Shown one piece after another: positions 34,499-43,629 of a stretch of DNA of 64,000 nt. The notes under the pieces are model-generated. The model was not told the origin of the DNA and ran no database searches. It was given only the letters and a program-made list of their open reading frames with translations. Numbering within the stretch: position 1 is the stretch's first letter; each line of letters begins with the position of its first letter. This stretch comes from Bifidobacterium merycicum DSM 6492 (GTDB lineage: Bacteria; Actinomycetota; Actinomycetes; Actinomycetales; Bifidobacteriaceae), in assembly GCF_900129045.1 (NCBI RefSeq), contig NZ_FQTX01000003.1, forward strand, positions 62,001 through 126,000. Direction: 5' to 3'. The translations under genes and the position numbers were made by a program.

Positions 34499-35506
34499 AT
34501 GGCGAAACATCGCAAAAACACCCCTACTCTTGCATCCCTGAGCAAGCGTCAGTGGACGCGCATCATCTCGGTGGTGGGTGCAGTGGGGTTGCTTGCAGGC
34601 GCAGGCGTCGTCTCCCATAACTTCTATCAGAATTCCGCATCCCCGCAGATGACGGCCACCTCGTTCTCCGCCACCGACGCGTCCAAGCAGGTCTCCCGTG
34701 GAGGCCAGCGCGGTGCGGTCGACGGCACCTCATACGTCACCGTCAAGATCAACGGCAAGTCCCGTACCGTGCTCGGCACCAAGTTCACCGACGTCAAGTC
34801 CGTGCTGGATGCCGGCGACATCGTGCTTGAGCCGGAAGACACCATTTCCCCCTCGCTGACCACCAAGGTCACCGAATCCACCGTAATCACCATCGAACGC
34901 GCCGGCGCGACGCTGGAGACCACCGATTCGGATATCGCGTTCAACGTCGTGAAGAAGGAGACCGACGCGCTGCCCAAGGGCACCGAGAAGGTACAGCAGG
35001 AAGGCAAGAAGGGCGTGATGGAGGCCACGAACCTCGTCACGCGCGCCGGCGGCAAGGTCGTTTCCTCCACCACCTTCGCCTCGTATGTCAAGACGGCCCC
35101 GACCGATCAAATCGTTCTCGTCGGCACCGGGTCGACGTCGTCTTCTTCATCCTCTTCGGCATCCGCTTCCAGCGCGGCCTCCAGCCTCGGCACCACGGTC
35201 CCCGCCTCAGAGATGCAGTCCTGGGCGCATGACTATCTGATTTCGAACGGCTACACCGAAGCCGACTTCACCGCCGCCGTCTACATCATCAACCATGAGT
35301 CCGGCTGGCGCGTGGACGCCACCAACGCATCCTCCGGCGCATACGGCCTGCCTCAGGCGCTGCCCGGCAGCAAGATGGCTTCCGCAGGTGCCGACTGGGC
35401 CACCAACTACCAGACCCAGTTCAAGTGGTTTGTGGGCTACTGCAACCAGCGCTACGGTTCGCTGCAGGGCGCATACAGCTACTGGCTAGCGAATCACTGC
35501 TACTGA
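34499..35506 (+). CDS. Secreted G5-domain protein with lytic-transglycosylase-like C-terminus (Rpf-like role)
   Basis: 335 aa from the ATG at 34499 (AAGGAGTAAG). It has an N-terminal signal/anchor helix (WTRIISVVGAVGLLAGAGVV), a ubiquitin-like DUF348 region, a G5 domain (about 105-190), a Ser-rich linker (SSSSSSASASS) and a C-terminal lysozyme-fold domain with INHESGWRVDATNASSGAYG, the SLT-type Glu-Ser pattern. The layout resembles RpfB-class wall hydrolases, which remodel peptidoglycan. Two Cys residues (YCNQRYG and NHCY) could form a disulfide. Confidence 0.87.
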   Translation: MAKHRKNTPTLASLSKRQWTRIISVVGAVGLLAGAGVVSHNFYQNSASPQMTATSFSATDASKQVSRGGQRGAVDGTSYVTVKINGKSRTVLGTKFTDVKSVLDAGDIVLEPEDTISPSLTTKVTESTVITIERAGATLETTDSDIAFNVVKKETDALPKGTEKVQQEGKKGVMEATNLVTRAGGKVVSSTTFASYVKTAPTDQIVLVGTGSTSSSSSSSASASSAASSLGTTVPASEMQSWAHDYLISNGYTEADFTAAVYIINHESGWRVDATNASSGAYGLPQALPGSKMASAGADWATNYQTQFKWFVGYCNQRYGSLQGAYSYWLANHCY

Positions 35507-35530
35507 TTCACACCTCGCAACACGCGCATA

Positions 35531-35571
35531 CGCCGAGGGGCGAGACCTTTACCGGGTCTCGCCCCTCGGCG
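35531..35571 (+). terminator. Strong hairpin after the G5 gene
   Basis: A perfect 17-base-pair stem, CGCCGAGGGGCGAGACC (35531-35547) against its complement at 35555-35571, has a 7-base loop and is followed by TTTC. It ends the G5-gene transcript. Confidence 0.8.
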
Positions 35572-35661
35572 TTTCTACGATTTTACGGCCCGTTCGGCAC
35601 GCCATGCACACAGCTGGCAGCGGAACCATCGAAGCCGAACGGAACCGACCTCAACAAACGA

Positions 35662-35748
35662 CGCGCCCACCGGTTTCGCACGAATCGCGGGACGAAACCG
35701 GTGGGCGCGTACGGGTTTTGCCGGCGACGGCCTGTCGCGCGTCGCCGG
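35662..35748 (-). terminator. Tandem hairpins after fucO
   Basis: A 17-base-pair perfect stem has arms 35662-35678 and 35693-35709 (CGCGCCCACCGGTTTCG). A second stem, CCGGCGAC/GTCGCCGG, lies at 35721-35748, nearer to the fucO stop. Read on the minus strand, the larger one is followed by TCGTTTGTT. The two stems probably terminate fucO. Confidence 0.65.
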
Positions 35749-35756
35749 AAGCCAAA

Positions 35757-36908
35757 TCACATCAGGCTGGTGTAGATCTTGAGGATGTCCTCCTGCGTGG
35801 CCTGACGCGGGTTGCCCGGCGTGCACACGTCGTGGAAGGCGTCGTGGGCCAGCGGTTCGAGATCGGCTTCGGTGGCGCCGACTTCGGAAATCGTGGTCGG
35901 ATTGCCCAGATCCACGGTGAGCTTGTGCACGGCCTGCACGGCCTCCTCACGCACCTTCTCGATGTCACCGGTGTAGGCGTCTTCCACACCGAAGGCGTCG
36001 GCGATATCACGGTACTTCTCGCCGGTGTAATCCTTGTTGTATTCCATGACCGGAGCCAGCAGGATGCCGTTGGCGACGCCGTGCGCCACGCCGAGACGGC
36101 CGCCCAGCGGATGTGCCATGCCGTGCACCAGGCCGAGGCCGACGTTGGAGTAGGCCATGCCTGTGATGTAGGAAGCGTAGGCCATCTGCTCGCCCGCAGG
36201 CACGTCGCCGTCCGCGCTCTTGGCGAGGCTCTTGGCGATCATGCGGATGGTCTGCATCGACAGGCAATCGGACAGGCTCCACGCGCCCGGCGTGATATAG
36301 CCTTCGATGGCGTGGGTCAGCGCATCGAGACCGGTGGCAACCTTGAGGCCGCGCGGCATGGAATCGGTCAGATCGGGGTCGACGAAGGCGACGATCGGGA
36401 TGTCATGCGGATCGACGGCGACGAACTTGCGCTTGTTGGCGGTGTCGGTGATCACATAGTTGATGGTGGTTTCGGATGCGGTGCCTGCGGTGGTGGGCAC
36501 GCCGAAGATCGGGACGGACGGGTTCTTGGTGTCGGCCACGCCCTCCAGGCTCAGCACGTCGGCGAATTCCGGGTTCGCGGTGATGATGCCGATGCCCTTG
36601 CAGGTGTCTTGTGGGGAGCCACCGCCCAAACCGATCAGGAAATCGGCGCCGGACGCGGCGAACTTGGCGACGCCGTCCTGGATGCATTCGACTGGCGGAT
36701 TCGGCTTGACGTTGTCGAACACTTCATACGGCATGCCGGCCTCGTCGAGCACGTCGATGACTTTCTTGACCGTTCCCGTCTCAAGCAGCACCGGATCGGT
36801 GACGATGAACGCCTTGGTGAATCCGTGGGACTTGGCGACGCCTGGAATCTCCTTGATCGCGCCGCGACCGAAATACGCCGCCTGGTTGAAAATCATGCGG
36901 TAGACCAT
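35757..36908 (-). CDS. fucO: Lactaldehyde reductase (iron-dependent alcohol dehydrogenase)
   Basis: 383 aa from the ATG at 36908 (AAAGGAGATTAAGC). It belongs to the group III Fe-dependent alcohol dehydrogenases: GLGGGSPQDTCKGIGI binds NAD, VPTTAGTASETT is conserved, and the metal ligands lie in LDALTHAIEGY and LVHGMAHPLGGRLGVAHG. It reduces L-lactaldehyde to 1,2-propanediol, the end product of bifidobacterial fucose use. No fucose catabolic genes are adjacent. Confidence 0.93.
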   Translation of the reverse strand: MVYRMIFNQAAYFGRGAIKEIPGVAKSHGFTKAFIVTDPVLLETGTVKKVIDVLDEAGMPYEVFDNVKPNPPVECIQDGVAKFAASGADFLIGLGGGSPQDTCKGIGIITANPEFADVLSLEGVADTKNPSVPIFGVPTTAGTASETTINYVITDTANKRKFVAVDPHDIPIVAFVDPDLTDSMPRGLKVATGLDALTHAIEGYITPGAWSLSDCLSMQTIRMIAKSLAKSADGDVPAGEQMAYASYITGMAYSNVGLGLVHGMAHPLGGRLGVAHGVANGILLAPVMEYNKDYTGEKYRDIADAFGVEDAYTGDIEKVREEAVQAVHKLTVDLGNPTTISEVGATEADLEPLAHDAFHDVCTPGNPRQATQEDILKIYTSLM

Positions 36909-37202
36909 GCTTAATCTCCTTTGAAAGCCGGTTTCTGTATCCAACTTGGCTTCGCGCTTCATCACGCGACCAACACCAGCCCAGTATACGCGCGCACGAA
37001 TGTGAGCGGACACATCGACACACAGCTTTCCGTGTTTCCTCCGTGTCCAACCCCAACGCCGCGACACGCCGCAGCTGCCCAGTCATACCGCCCTTACGCG
37101 CATTTCCGACGCGCCTAAACAAGGTCTCTCCGGTTATGCATAATGGAGGTGAACCAATGCAATCACGATATCCGTAACCAACACGAAGGAGTTTTCCCGA
37201 TC

Positions 37203-37739
37203 ATGACCAGCGGCAACGGCACCGAAGGCACCACGAACGTCAACCCGCAGGAGGTGGCGGCCGATCTCGCCAAAAGCGTGGACAAGGCGACACGCAAGGT
37301 GGTTTCCCTCACCGACAAGGGACCGATCAAGGGATTCAAGAAGTTCATCTCGCGCGGCTCGATGATCGACATGGCAGTCGGCGTGGTCATGGGCTCCGCC
37401 GTCACCACCGTGGTCAATGCGATCGTGAACCACCTGATCAGCCCGCTGATCGGCATGGTCGGCGGCGTTCCGGACATGTCCGGCGTGCTGACGATCACGT
37501 TCAACGGCGCCACCATCTCCTTCGGCGCAATTCTCAATGCCATCATCAACTTCCTGCTCATCGGCGTGGCCGTGTATTTCTGCATCGTGCTGCCGATCAA
37601 CAAGGTTCGCGACATGACCGCCAGCGAGGATGAGGCGAACAAGGAGCCCTCCACCGAGGAGCAGACGCTCGCCGTGCTGCAGGAGATCCGCGACGAGCTC
37701 AAGCGGGCCCCGCAGGCGGCTTCCGCAGGCAAGCAGTAA
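37203..37739 (+). CDS. mscL: Large-conductance mechanosensitive channel MscL
   Basis: 178 aa from the ATG at 37203; AAGGAG lies 11 bases upstream, a rather long spacing. The channel signature is KKFISRGSMIDMAVGVVMGS with TM1 following, TM2 is AILNAIINFLLIGVAVYFCI, and a C-terminal charged helix bundle ends the protein. The channel opens under membrane tension to release solutes. An N-terminal extension of about 45 residues makes it longer than the usual 130-150. Confidence 0.95.
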   Translation: MTSGNGTEGTTNVNPQEVAADLAKSVDKATRKVVSLTDKGPIKGFKKFISRGSMIDMAVGVVMGSAVTTVVNAIVNHLISPLIGMVGGVPDMSGVLTITFNGATISFGAILNAIINFLLIGVAVYFCIVLPINKVRDMTASEDEANKEPSTEEQTLAVLQEIRDELKRAPQAASAGKQ

Positions 37740-37781
37740 CCTTCCCTCACTTATCCACTTTCAGACCGTATCGGAGCATTC

Positions 37782-38342
37782 ATGGCCATTCAACGCACGT
37801 TCAAGGGCGACAGCCTGCTTATCGCGGTCGACAATTACGTGGTCGTCGACTTGGAAACCACCGGTGTAAGCCCGGCACGCGACCGCATCATCGAGATCGG
37901 CGCGGTCCGCGTCGAGGGAGGCAACGTCACCGCCGAATACAGCAGACTGGTGAACCCGGGGCGACCCGTGGGCAGCTTCATCACCAATCTGACGGGCATC
38001 AGTGACGAGATGGTACGCACCGCCTCGCCCATCGACGACGTGCTGCCGGATTTCTTGAACCATCTGCGCCCGAACGATACGATCATGGCGCATAACGCGA
38101 ACTTCGACGTCAACTTCCTGTACGACAACTGCATGCACGTTCTGGACAGGCCGTTCTCCTACGATTTCATCGATACGCTGCGGTTGAGCCGTGCGCTGTT
38201 CCCACAGGAGCGTCAGCATCGGCTGGTGGACCTGATCCAACGCTTCGGCATCGCCGACGAGGAGGAACATCGCGGCCTGAGCGATGCCTTGCAGACGGTG
38301 GAATGCTATGAACGCATGAAACCGATGCTGGCGGGCCTCTGA
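37782..38342 (+). CDS. DnaQ-like 3'-5' exonuclease (DNA polymerase III epsilon type)
   Basis: 186 aa, with ATG at 37782, 42 bases after mscL. The DEDDh exonuclease motifs are VVVDLETTGVSPARD (ExoI), MAHNANFDVNFLYDN (ExoII) and HRGLSDALQTV (ExoIII with the general-base His). It lacks any fused polymerase or helicase domain, so it could serve as the proofreading subunit or in repair/RNA trimming. Confidence 0.92.
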   Translation: MAIQRTFKGDSLLIAVDNYVVVDLETTGVSPARDRIIEIGAVRVEGGNVTAEYSRLVNPGRPVGSFITNLTGISDEMVRTASPIDDVLPDFLNHLRPNDTIMAHNANFDVNFLYDNCMHVLDRPFSYDFIDTLRLSRALFPQERQHRLVDLIQRFGIADEEEHRGLSDALQTVECYERMKPMLAGL

Positions 38343-38370
38343 GACGGCTACGCATGCCCGGCATGATTAC

Positions 38371-38402
38371 AGGCCCAGCAAGGATGACTTCCTGCTGGGC
38401 CT
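38371..38402 (+). terminator. Terminator after the exonuclease gene
   Basis: AGGCCCAGCA-AGGA (38371-38384) pairs with TTCC-TGCTGGGCCT (38389-38402) around TGAC, followed by TTGTG. It lies 28 bases past the stop and marks the left edge of the AT-rich islet. Confidence 0.75.
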
Positions 38403-38461
38403 TTGTGATATGCAACTATGCTTCGCCATACCTCCCATTCGCGAGCACAAATCCACGATAA

Positions 38462-39024
38462 CAGCATTCGTTGCTTTACTTCCAAAGCCAAAACGTCAAG
38501 GCTTATTATGAAGCCGTATCATTCAAAAGATCAGAGAAAAAGCATAAAATTGCGCCAATTTTGCGTCTCAAATACTCTATACGGGCGGACTGCCCAAAGT
38601 CCAAGGAAATATAGGGCAAAGAAAGAACTTAGATATCTGGACATGGGAGCTCTCGGGAGCTTTTGGCGGTCACACACCTTCAAACACTTGGTCTCTAGCA
38701 GAAGATAACTACTTCCACATGAGAGATTATGCGAATTGGTCTAATAGGGTAAACAATATTTATGAGACACCGCAAATGGGACTGATATACACTGATTGGA
38801 CGTCGGATCACACCATCGATCACGTCATGTTCGTTATCGACAATATTCCTGTTCCCAGTTCTTCTCATGCTGGCTACGAACCAATGCCCATTATTTGTCA
38901 AAAAAGCAACAACCGTAACGCAGTGCCTCTATCTACAGAAATGACATACGCTCACAAGAAACATCCCAAAGACACCATTTCATGGTTTGGGCTATCGGCC
39001 AACGCAAAAGTCAGGTTTATCTAA
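38462..39024 (+). pseudogene. Decayed Amidase_6-domain protein (frameshifted, N-terminus lost)
   Basis: From about 38548 the frame ending at the TAA of 39022-39024 reads NCANFASQILYTGGLPK, then WTWELSGAFGGHTPSNTW and IYTDWTSDHTIDHVMFVI. This matches the Amidase_6 fold, which has a Cys after Asn and the Asp-His pair. A TAA in frame at 38545-38547 precedes it; upstream coding-like sequence (YYEAVSFKRSEKKHK) continues in another frame, so a frameshift in the A-rich run near 38535-38545 is likely. No start, signal peptide or ribosome site is present. The sequence is richer in A/T than the neighbours, suggesting transfer and decay. Confidence 0.7.
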
Positions 39025-39290
39025 TGCCATTCCCCACATATTGTTGGCAAATTTGGCTGCCGTACTGCATCATTTGCATATCGCCAATCATCGGCATTAT
39101 GCAGATAATACCATCCTTGTTCCGAGGGAAAATGTGGAAGATCGCGATAGGGCTAGTTCAACTAGCCCTCAGCGCAGCAGGAGTTCTCTTGTTTTTCACT
39201 ACCCCCACGGTCTCCGGGGGCATGTGCATCGATAGCGCCTTTACAACTTGGCAAGCAGGAATAAAGCCGCCTCTTGGAGGTGATGAATGA
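39024..39290 (+). CDS. Small membrane protein of the AT-rich islet
   Basis: 88 aa from the ATG at 39024, overlapping the amidase stop (TAATG). Two hydrophobic helices are visible (LPYCIICISPIIGIMQIIPS and WKIAIGLVQLALSAAGVLLF) with a short charged loop between. No family is recognised. It could be an accessory membrane partner of the lost amidase-type protein. Codon use and base composition are like the rest of the islet, not the chromosome. Confidence 0.5.
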   Translation: MPFPTYCWQIWLPYCIICISPIIGIMQIIPSLFRGKMWKIAIGLVQLALSAAGVLLFFTTPTVSGGMCIDSAFTTWQAGIKPPLGGDE

Positions 39291-39528
39291 CTGGCATGCA
39301 CATTGGCAAGTCAACATCAAGTAAGCGCTGGAGTCATTCTTGCCTGTTGTGCACTGCTGCTTTCCGGAGCCCTTTGCATCATCCGACTTCGAACGACATC
39401 TTACAAGCCTGATTTCGGAAAAAATAAATAGTCCGCTCAAACACGCAGGTAGATGAGTCTCCTGATGATTTGGACACTTTCCATGCCACAATGAGCGCAA
39501 TAACTGATATTGGCGGGGTTACGACGTA
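39287..39528 (+). pseudogene. Remnant of a second small membrane protein (frameshifted)
   Basis: A strong GGAGG precedes an ATG at 39287 (MTGMHIGKS), but this frame soon loses its coding look. Another frame carries SAGVILACCALLLSGALCII followed by SYKPDFGKNK and a stop, and a third frame continues with TQVDESPDDLDTFHATMSAI up to a TAG at 39526-39528. Joining these by two single-base shifts would give one membrane protein of about 80 residues, so the gene appears broken. Confidence 0.45.
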
Positions 39529-39552
39529 GCTATGTTGTGATTCCGCCAATAT
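39507..39552. repeat. Inverted repeat at the right part of the islet
   Basis: ATATTGGCGG (39507-39516) is repeated in inverse as CCGCCAATAT (39543-39552). The 26-base spacer carries no evident gene. It could be the end of the third islet gene or a relic of a mobile element. The rest of 39529-39684 shows no gene. Confidence 0.4.
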
Positions 39553-39684
39553 TACAACATATTTCACGCTTGCATTTTATCCATATTTCACTGATGGTTA
39601 ACGATTGGTTGAGCATCACCGTGGATGCGGAATGGAAACCTTTGAAAATATAAGAAAAGCCGCTATCTCCAGCGGCTTCATCGG

Positions 39685-39756
39685 TACCCCCTGAGAGAGT
39701 CGAACTCTCGTTGTCAGATTGAAAGTCTGGTGTCCTAACCGTTAGACGAAGGGGGC
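39685..39756 (-). tRNA. tRNA-Glu (TTC)
   Basis: 72 bases on the minus strand. The acceptor stem GCCCCCT pairs with AGGGGGT, the anticodon loop is ACTTTCAAT with TTC, and the T-arm GAGAGTTCGACTCTC is regular. CCA is not encoded. Its 3' end faces the AT-rich islet at 38.4-39.6 kb, a usual place for integrations, but no second copy of the tRNA end was found. Confidence 0.95.
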
Positions 39757-39923
39757 TAACAACTCGATTAATAATACACGAGTTGCTTTCGCATGCAAAT
39801 CGAGACTCCGCTTCAGCGTGTCGCGCCATACTCAACGGACCGCAAGGCCCTGCAAACACCAGCCGTGGCGCACCTTCAGCGCCCTCATGCCGATTCCAGC
39901 CAAGCCGGGCATGCCCCGGTCAA

Positions 39924-40784
39924 TCAAGCCTTGCGATAGGTGAAATCGTGAATCACACGCCCGGCCACAAGCCCCTTCTTCTCGAAGTTCGTCAGCACAC
40001 GCCCGTCGAATCGTGAGGATTCGGCAAAATCGGCGTGCGGCATGCCCTCGGCCAGATCGGCGTTGCCCTTGCCCACATGCTCGACCGGCAGGCTCACGGT
40101 GATGCCGCCGACGTTCTCCCAGCCGTCAAGACCATCCATCACCTCGTGCACGTGCAACGCATAGTCCTCGATATCGGTGGCGATGCGCCACACTCCCCCA
40201 TCGGCGAGCGAGCGGCGCACCTGGCCCGCGAGTTCGGGCTGCACGATGCGGCGCTTGTGATGCTTCTTCTTGGGCCAGGGGTCGGGGAAGAACGTCCATA
40301 CTTCGGCGGCCACGCCGTCGGCCATGACCTTGAACAGTTCGGGGGCGTTCACCTGCGCCACGCGCAGATTCCCGAGCCCCTTCTTGCCCGCAAGCAGGAG
40401 CGTATGGGCCACGCCGGGGTCATACACCTCCAACGCGAGGAAGTTCATACCGGGATTCGCCTCGGCCGCGGCCACGACGTTCTCGCCCTGGCCGGAACCG
40501 ATCTCCACGATAAGCGGATTGGCGTTGCCCCACACCTTGCGCACATACTCCCCGTCGAACGAGAATCCCTCACGTACGTCCAGCGACCCTTCTCCGGCAT
40601 TGATGTCGAGCAGGTACTCGCTTGAATAGGTATCCCACGCACGCTGCAGACGGGCGTCCAAACGTCCGGATCTGCGCACGAACGACAGCACCCGGTGGAT
40701 GGGATGGCCGTTTTGCCTGTCTTCAGACCGGCCTGAACCCGGCGTGTCGAAAATTTCCTGCTTTTTTTCGTTGTTTTCTTGCAT
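39924..40784 (-). CDS. trmB: tRNA (guanine-N7-)-methyltransferase TrmB
   Basis: 286 aa, with ATG at 40784. It methylates G46 of tRNAs with AdoMet. The signatures are [17 protein letters not shown] (AdoMet loop), [10 protein letters not shown], and [17 protein letters not shown], the diagnostic TrmB motif. The N-terminal 80 residues, before the core, are longer than in E. coli. It is transcribed toward tRNA-Glu. Confidence 0.94.
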   Translation of the reverse strand: MQENNEKKQEIFDTPGSGRSEDRQNGHPIHRVLSFVRRSGRLDARLQRAWDTYSSEYLLDINAGEGSLDVREGFSFDGEYVRKVWGNANPLIVEIGSGQGENVVAAAEANPGMNFLALEVYDPGVAHTLLLAGKKGLGNLRVAQVNAPELFKVMADGVAAEVWTFFPDPWPKKKHHKRRIVQPELAGQVRRSLADGGVWRIATDIEDYALHVHEVMDGLDGWENVGGITVSLPVEHVGKGNADLAEGMPHADFAESSRFDGRVLTNFEKKGLVAGRVIHDFTYRKA

Positions 40785-40899
40785 AGTTCTCTATTATCCA
40801 TGCCCTCGGGCCAGTTTTTGCGAAAATCTCGATTTGCGCCTATAAACGTTGGAAAATAGCGGTTTTCAGCATATTACAGCAACCGCGACACGCCGAGAG

Positions 40900-40927
40900 T
40901 TGCGCTCGGCTGAGAAGTCTGTAATAT
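40900..40927 (+). promoter_or_regulatory. Likely promoter of tRNA-Asp
   Basis: TTGCGC (40900-40905) and TAATAT (40922-40927) stand 16 bases apart, about 35 bases before the tRNA. This fits a housekeeping-sigma promoter. Confidence 0.5.
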
Positions 40928-40962
40928 AACTATTCGTTGCTTCGCACAAACGAAAACAACAC

Positions 40963-41036
40963 GGCCCCGTAGCTCAGTTGGTTAGAGCGCCGCCCTGTCA
41001 CGGCGGAGGTCACCGGTTCAAGTCCGGCCGGGGTCG
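40963..41036 (+). tRNA. tRNA-Asp (GTC)
   Basis: 74 bases. The acceptor stem GGCCCCG pairs with CGGGGTC, the anticodon GTC is in the loop CTGTCAC, and the D- and T-arms are regular. CCA is not encoded. It is followed by a small terminator and tRNA-Phe. Confidence 0.96.
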
Positions 41037-41049
41037 CTAGAATTGTCAG

Positions 41050-41070
41050 AACCCGGTTCGCCGGGTTTTT
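41050..41070 (+). terminator. Terminator between tRNA-Asp and tRNA-Phe
   Basis: AACCCGG (41050-41056), TTCG loop, CCGGGTT (41061-41067), then further Ts. Confidence 0.75.
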
Positions 41071-41079
41071 CAACTCTAT

Positions 41080-41155
41080 GGCTCTGTAGCTCAGTTGGTA
41101 GAGCGAACGACTGAAAATCGTTAGGTCAGCGGATCGATGCCGCTCGGAGCCACCA
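41080..41155 (+). tRNA. tRNA-Phe (GAA)
   Basis: The acceptor stem GGCTCTG pairs with CGGAGCC, and the anticodon GAA is in CTGAAAATC. Here CCA is encoded (41153-41155). A 12-base-pair terminator follows at 41161-41187. Confidence 0.96.
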
Positions 41156-41160
41156 CTTCA

Positions 41161-41187
41161 AAACCCCTCTCCTCCGGAGAGGGGTTT
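41161..41187 (+). terminator. Terminator after tRNA-Phe
   Basis: AAACCCCTCTCC (41161-41172) pairs with GGAGAGGGGTTT (41176-41187), with a T-run within the 3' arm. Confidence 0.85.
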
Positions 41188-41312
41188 TGTGTTATCTACG
41201 GAAATACGTCGCATCGCGTCATCCACCCGTCGCTTTCCCTCACCTTCGCCCTTATTACCCCGATCACCCCGGTTTCGCCGCCTTACCGCACCGAAGCACC
41301 TCCCCCAACGCA

Positions 41313-41353
41313 AAAGGCCGTAGGAAGCTCCTCTGCGGCTTCCTACGGCCTTT
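41313..41353 (-). terminator. Terminator after the tyrosine phosphatase gene
   Basis: AAAGGCCGTAGGAAGC (41313-41328) pairs perfectly with 41338-41353. The A/T-tipped 16-base-pair stem works on either strand and lies about 57 bases beyond the phosphatase stop. Confidence 0.8.
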
Positions 41354-41409
41354 GTACGATTCAGCGCCCCTGGCTTACAGGCAGCAGGGGCAGCGGCCCA
41401 TCGGTCGGC

Positions 41410-41931
41410 TCATGCGCCGATCTGCTCGGCCACCCAATCCACAATGTACGGGGCGACGTGCTCGATCTGGTCGATGGCGACCTCGAACTCATGCTGACCG
41501 CCATACCACGGGTCGACCAGGTCGATCTGATCCTCATGCCCGGCCTTCGGCGTAGGCAGGTCCGGATCGAAGCTGCGGTACATATGCACCTCACCACGCT
41601 TCGACGGCGGCAGCTGACGCAGCAGCGCACGCATATGCGAGGCGGTCATCGGCAGGAACAGGTCGGTGCGCTCGATTTCGTCACGGCTGATGCGATGCGC
41701 GAAATGGTCGCGCGGAATCTCATCGCCGTATCCGCGCTGGCGCAGCACATGCACGGCACGCGGGTCGATCGGATGACTCCACTCCTCATCGGAAACGCCA
41801 CTGGATTCCACGTTCACGCGGTCGCCAAGCCCACGCTCGTTGAAGAAGTGGCGCAGGATGATCTCCCCCATCGGGGAACGGCAGATATTGCCGGTACAGA
41901 CGGTCATCACCGTGTAGATGTCGTTGGTCAT
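41410..41931 (-). CDS. Low-molecular-weight protein-tyrosine phosphatase
   Basis: 173 aa from the ATG at 41931 (AAAAGGAACAAGC). The P-loop VCTGNICRSPMGE (CX5RS) comes near the N-terminus, and the general acid Asp is in VDPWYGG near the end. Such enzymes remove phosphate from tyrosine in regulators of surface polysaccharide or arsenate-type reductase relatives; no polysaccharide genes are adjacent. It is downstream of dfrA on the same strand with an 87-base gap. Confidence 0.92.
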   Translation of the reverse strand: MTNDIYTVMTVCTGNICRSPMGEIILRHFFNERGLGDRVNVESSGVSDEEWSHPIDPRAVHVLRQRGYGDEIPRDHFAHRISRDEIERTDLFLPMTASHMRALLRQLPPSKRGEVHMYRSFDPDLPTPKAGHEDQIDLVDPWYGGQHEFEVAIDQIEHVAPYIVDWVAEQIGA

Positions 41932-42018
41932 GCTTGTTCCTTTTCCACAGAACGGTCCTATAGATATCAATAAAAAGGATGCCGCAGTCCTCCTGCGGCA
42001 TCCGCCATGTCACTCGTG

Positions 42019-42681
42019 TCAGCGCACGCGTGCGTACGTGCGGAATCGATAGCCTTCGATACCGCTGTCCTCGTTCTTCGGGGTGAACCGTATCGAACGG
42101 TCGATGACCTCCCACTCGCCATTCTGCGCGAGCGCGACGATGTCGGGAGCGTAGGTGTCGGCCTCCACTTCGGCATCGATGTCGGTGACATACACCTTAT
42201 TGGCCATCGGCATCGCTTCGCGGAACAGTTCCGCGCCGCCGATCACCCAGATTTCGGAACGGTCGAGCCCATCATCCGGGATGGCTTCCTGACGTGCCAG
42301 ATCGAGCGCGTCCTCCAGACTGCCGACAACCGTGGCGCCGACCGCATGGTACTGCGCATCATGCGTGACGACGATATTGTCGCGGTTCGGCAATGGACGG
42401 TACTTCGGCGATAGGGATTCCCACGTGCGTCGCCCCATGATCACCGGATGCGACACCGTCAGCTCCTGGAAATGCTTGAGGTCCTCGGGGAGACGCCACG
42501 GCATACCGCCCTTGTATCCGATGGCTCCCGGCCGGCCCGACGTGTCGCGGGCCTGTGCCCAAATCAAATTCACCGAGAACGTCTTGGGGAAGTCATCACC
42601 CCAATCCTCGGCTTCCTCCAGCCCGGCATCTCCGGGCTCGGGTTCGTGATAGCCGCTGCGGCTACTACTGTCATGCTCCAT
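42019..42681 (-). CDS. folA: Dihydrofolate reductase
   Basis: 220 aa from the ATG at 42681, which has AAGGAG 8 bases upstream; a GTG at 42690 would overlap that site. It reduces dihydrofolate made by ThyA. The core shows GAIGYKGGMPWRLPEDLKHF, VIMGRRTWESL and WVIGGAELFREAM. The N-terminal 37 residues are an acidic extension (HEPEPGDAGLEEAEDWGDDF) absent from the classical 160-residue enzyme. It lies 75 bases behind thyA, forming the usual thyA-folA unit. Confidence 0.95.
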   Translation of the reverse strand: MEHDSSSRSGYHEPEPGDAGLEEAEDWGDDFPKTFSVNLIWAQARDTSGRPGAIGYKGGMPWRLPEDLKHFQELTVSHPVIMGRRTWESLSPKYRPLPNRDNIVVTHDAQYHAVGATVVGSLEDALDLARQEAIPDDGLDRSEIWVIGGAELFREAMPMANKVYVTDIDAEVEADTYAPDIVALAQNGEWEVIDRSIRFTPKNEDSGIEGYRFRTYARVR

Positions 42682-42756
42682 TTCACTCACTCCTTGGGTT
42701 CGCGGAACTGGCTCACCACTCTATTAGACGGCGGAGACGCGCCGCCATGACCATTG

Positions 42757-43629
42757 TCAGACGGCGACGGGGGCCTTGATGGTGGGATGATGCTGGTAAC
42801 CGACGACATGGAGGTCCTCGTACTTGTAGTCGAACAGCGAAGGGGCCTTGTCGATCTCCATATGCGGGTACGGGTACGGCTTGCGCCCAAGCTGTTCCAG
42901 GAACTGTTCGACATGGTTGTCGTAAACGTGGCAGTCGCCGCCCGTCCACACGAATTCACCGGGTTCGAGACCGGTCTGCTGCGCCATCATGAGCGTCAAC
43001 AGCGAGTAGGAGGCGATGTTGAACGGCACGCCGAGGAACATATCGCAGGAACGCTGGTACAGCTGGCAGCTGAGCTTGCCGTCCGCCACGTAGAACTGGA
43101 ACAGCGCGTGGCACGGAGGCAGGGCCATGTTCTCGACCTCGGCCGGATTCCAGGCGGAAACCACCATGCGACGAGAATCGGGGTGGTTCCTGATCAGATC
43201 CAGCACGTTCGAGATCTGGTCGATGGTGCGGTTCGGATCATCCGGCGTGGGCGCGGGCCAGGAACGCCACTGCACGCCGTACACGGGACCCAAATCGCCG
43301 TTCTCGTCGGCCCACTCATCCCAAATATGCACATTGTGTTCCAGCAGCCAGTTGATGTTGCTGGAACCTTTGAGGAACCACAGCAGCTCGTAGGCGAGCC
43401 CCTTGAAGAACACGGTTTTGGTGGTGAGCAGGGGGAAATACTCGCTCAGATCGAACCTCATCTGCTGGCCGAACAGCGAGATGGTGCCGGTTCCGGTGCG
43501 ATCCGACTTCAGCGTGCCTTCGGTGAGGATCTTGCGCACCAGATCCTCGTAGGGCATGGGGATGTCGGTGTCCGGACGCTCCGGAATGCGGGAACGGATC
43601 TCTTCGAGTTGCTCGGGAGTCAAAGCCAT
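42757..43629 (-). CDS. thyA: Thymidylate synthase
   Basis: 290 aa from the ATG at 43629. It converts dUMP to dTMP using methylene-tetrahydrofolate. The catalytic Cys is in [13 protein letters not shown], the dUMP-binding Arg residues are in SDRTGTGT and [15 protein letters not shown], and the family ending is [13 protein letters not shown]. It is the first gene of the thyA-folA operon. Confidence 0.97.
   Translation of the reverse strand: MALTPEQLEEIRSRIPERPDTDIPMPYEDLVRKILTEGTLKSDRTGTGTISLFGQQMRFDLSEYFPLLTTKTVFFKGLAYELLWFLKGSSNINWLLEHNVHIWDEWADENGDLGPVYGVQWRSWPAPTPDDPNRTIDQISNVLDLIRNHPDSRRMVVSAWNPAEVENMALPPCHALFQFYVADGKLSCQLYQRSCDMFLGVPFNIASYSLLTLMMAQQTGLEPGEFVWTGGDCHVYDNHVEQFLEQLGRKPYPYPHMEIDKAPSLFDYKYEDLHVVGYQHHPTIKAPVAV

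Noticed and set aside
38343..39684. Prophage or integrative element with integrase at tRNA-Glu
   Set aside because: No integrase, recombinase or duplicated tRNA end was found; only a small decayed islet is supported.
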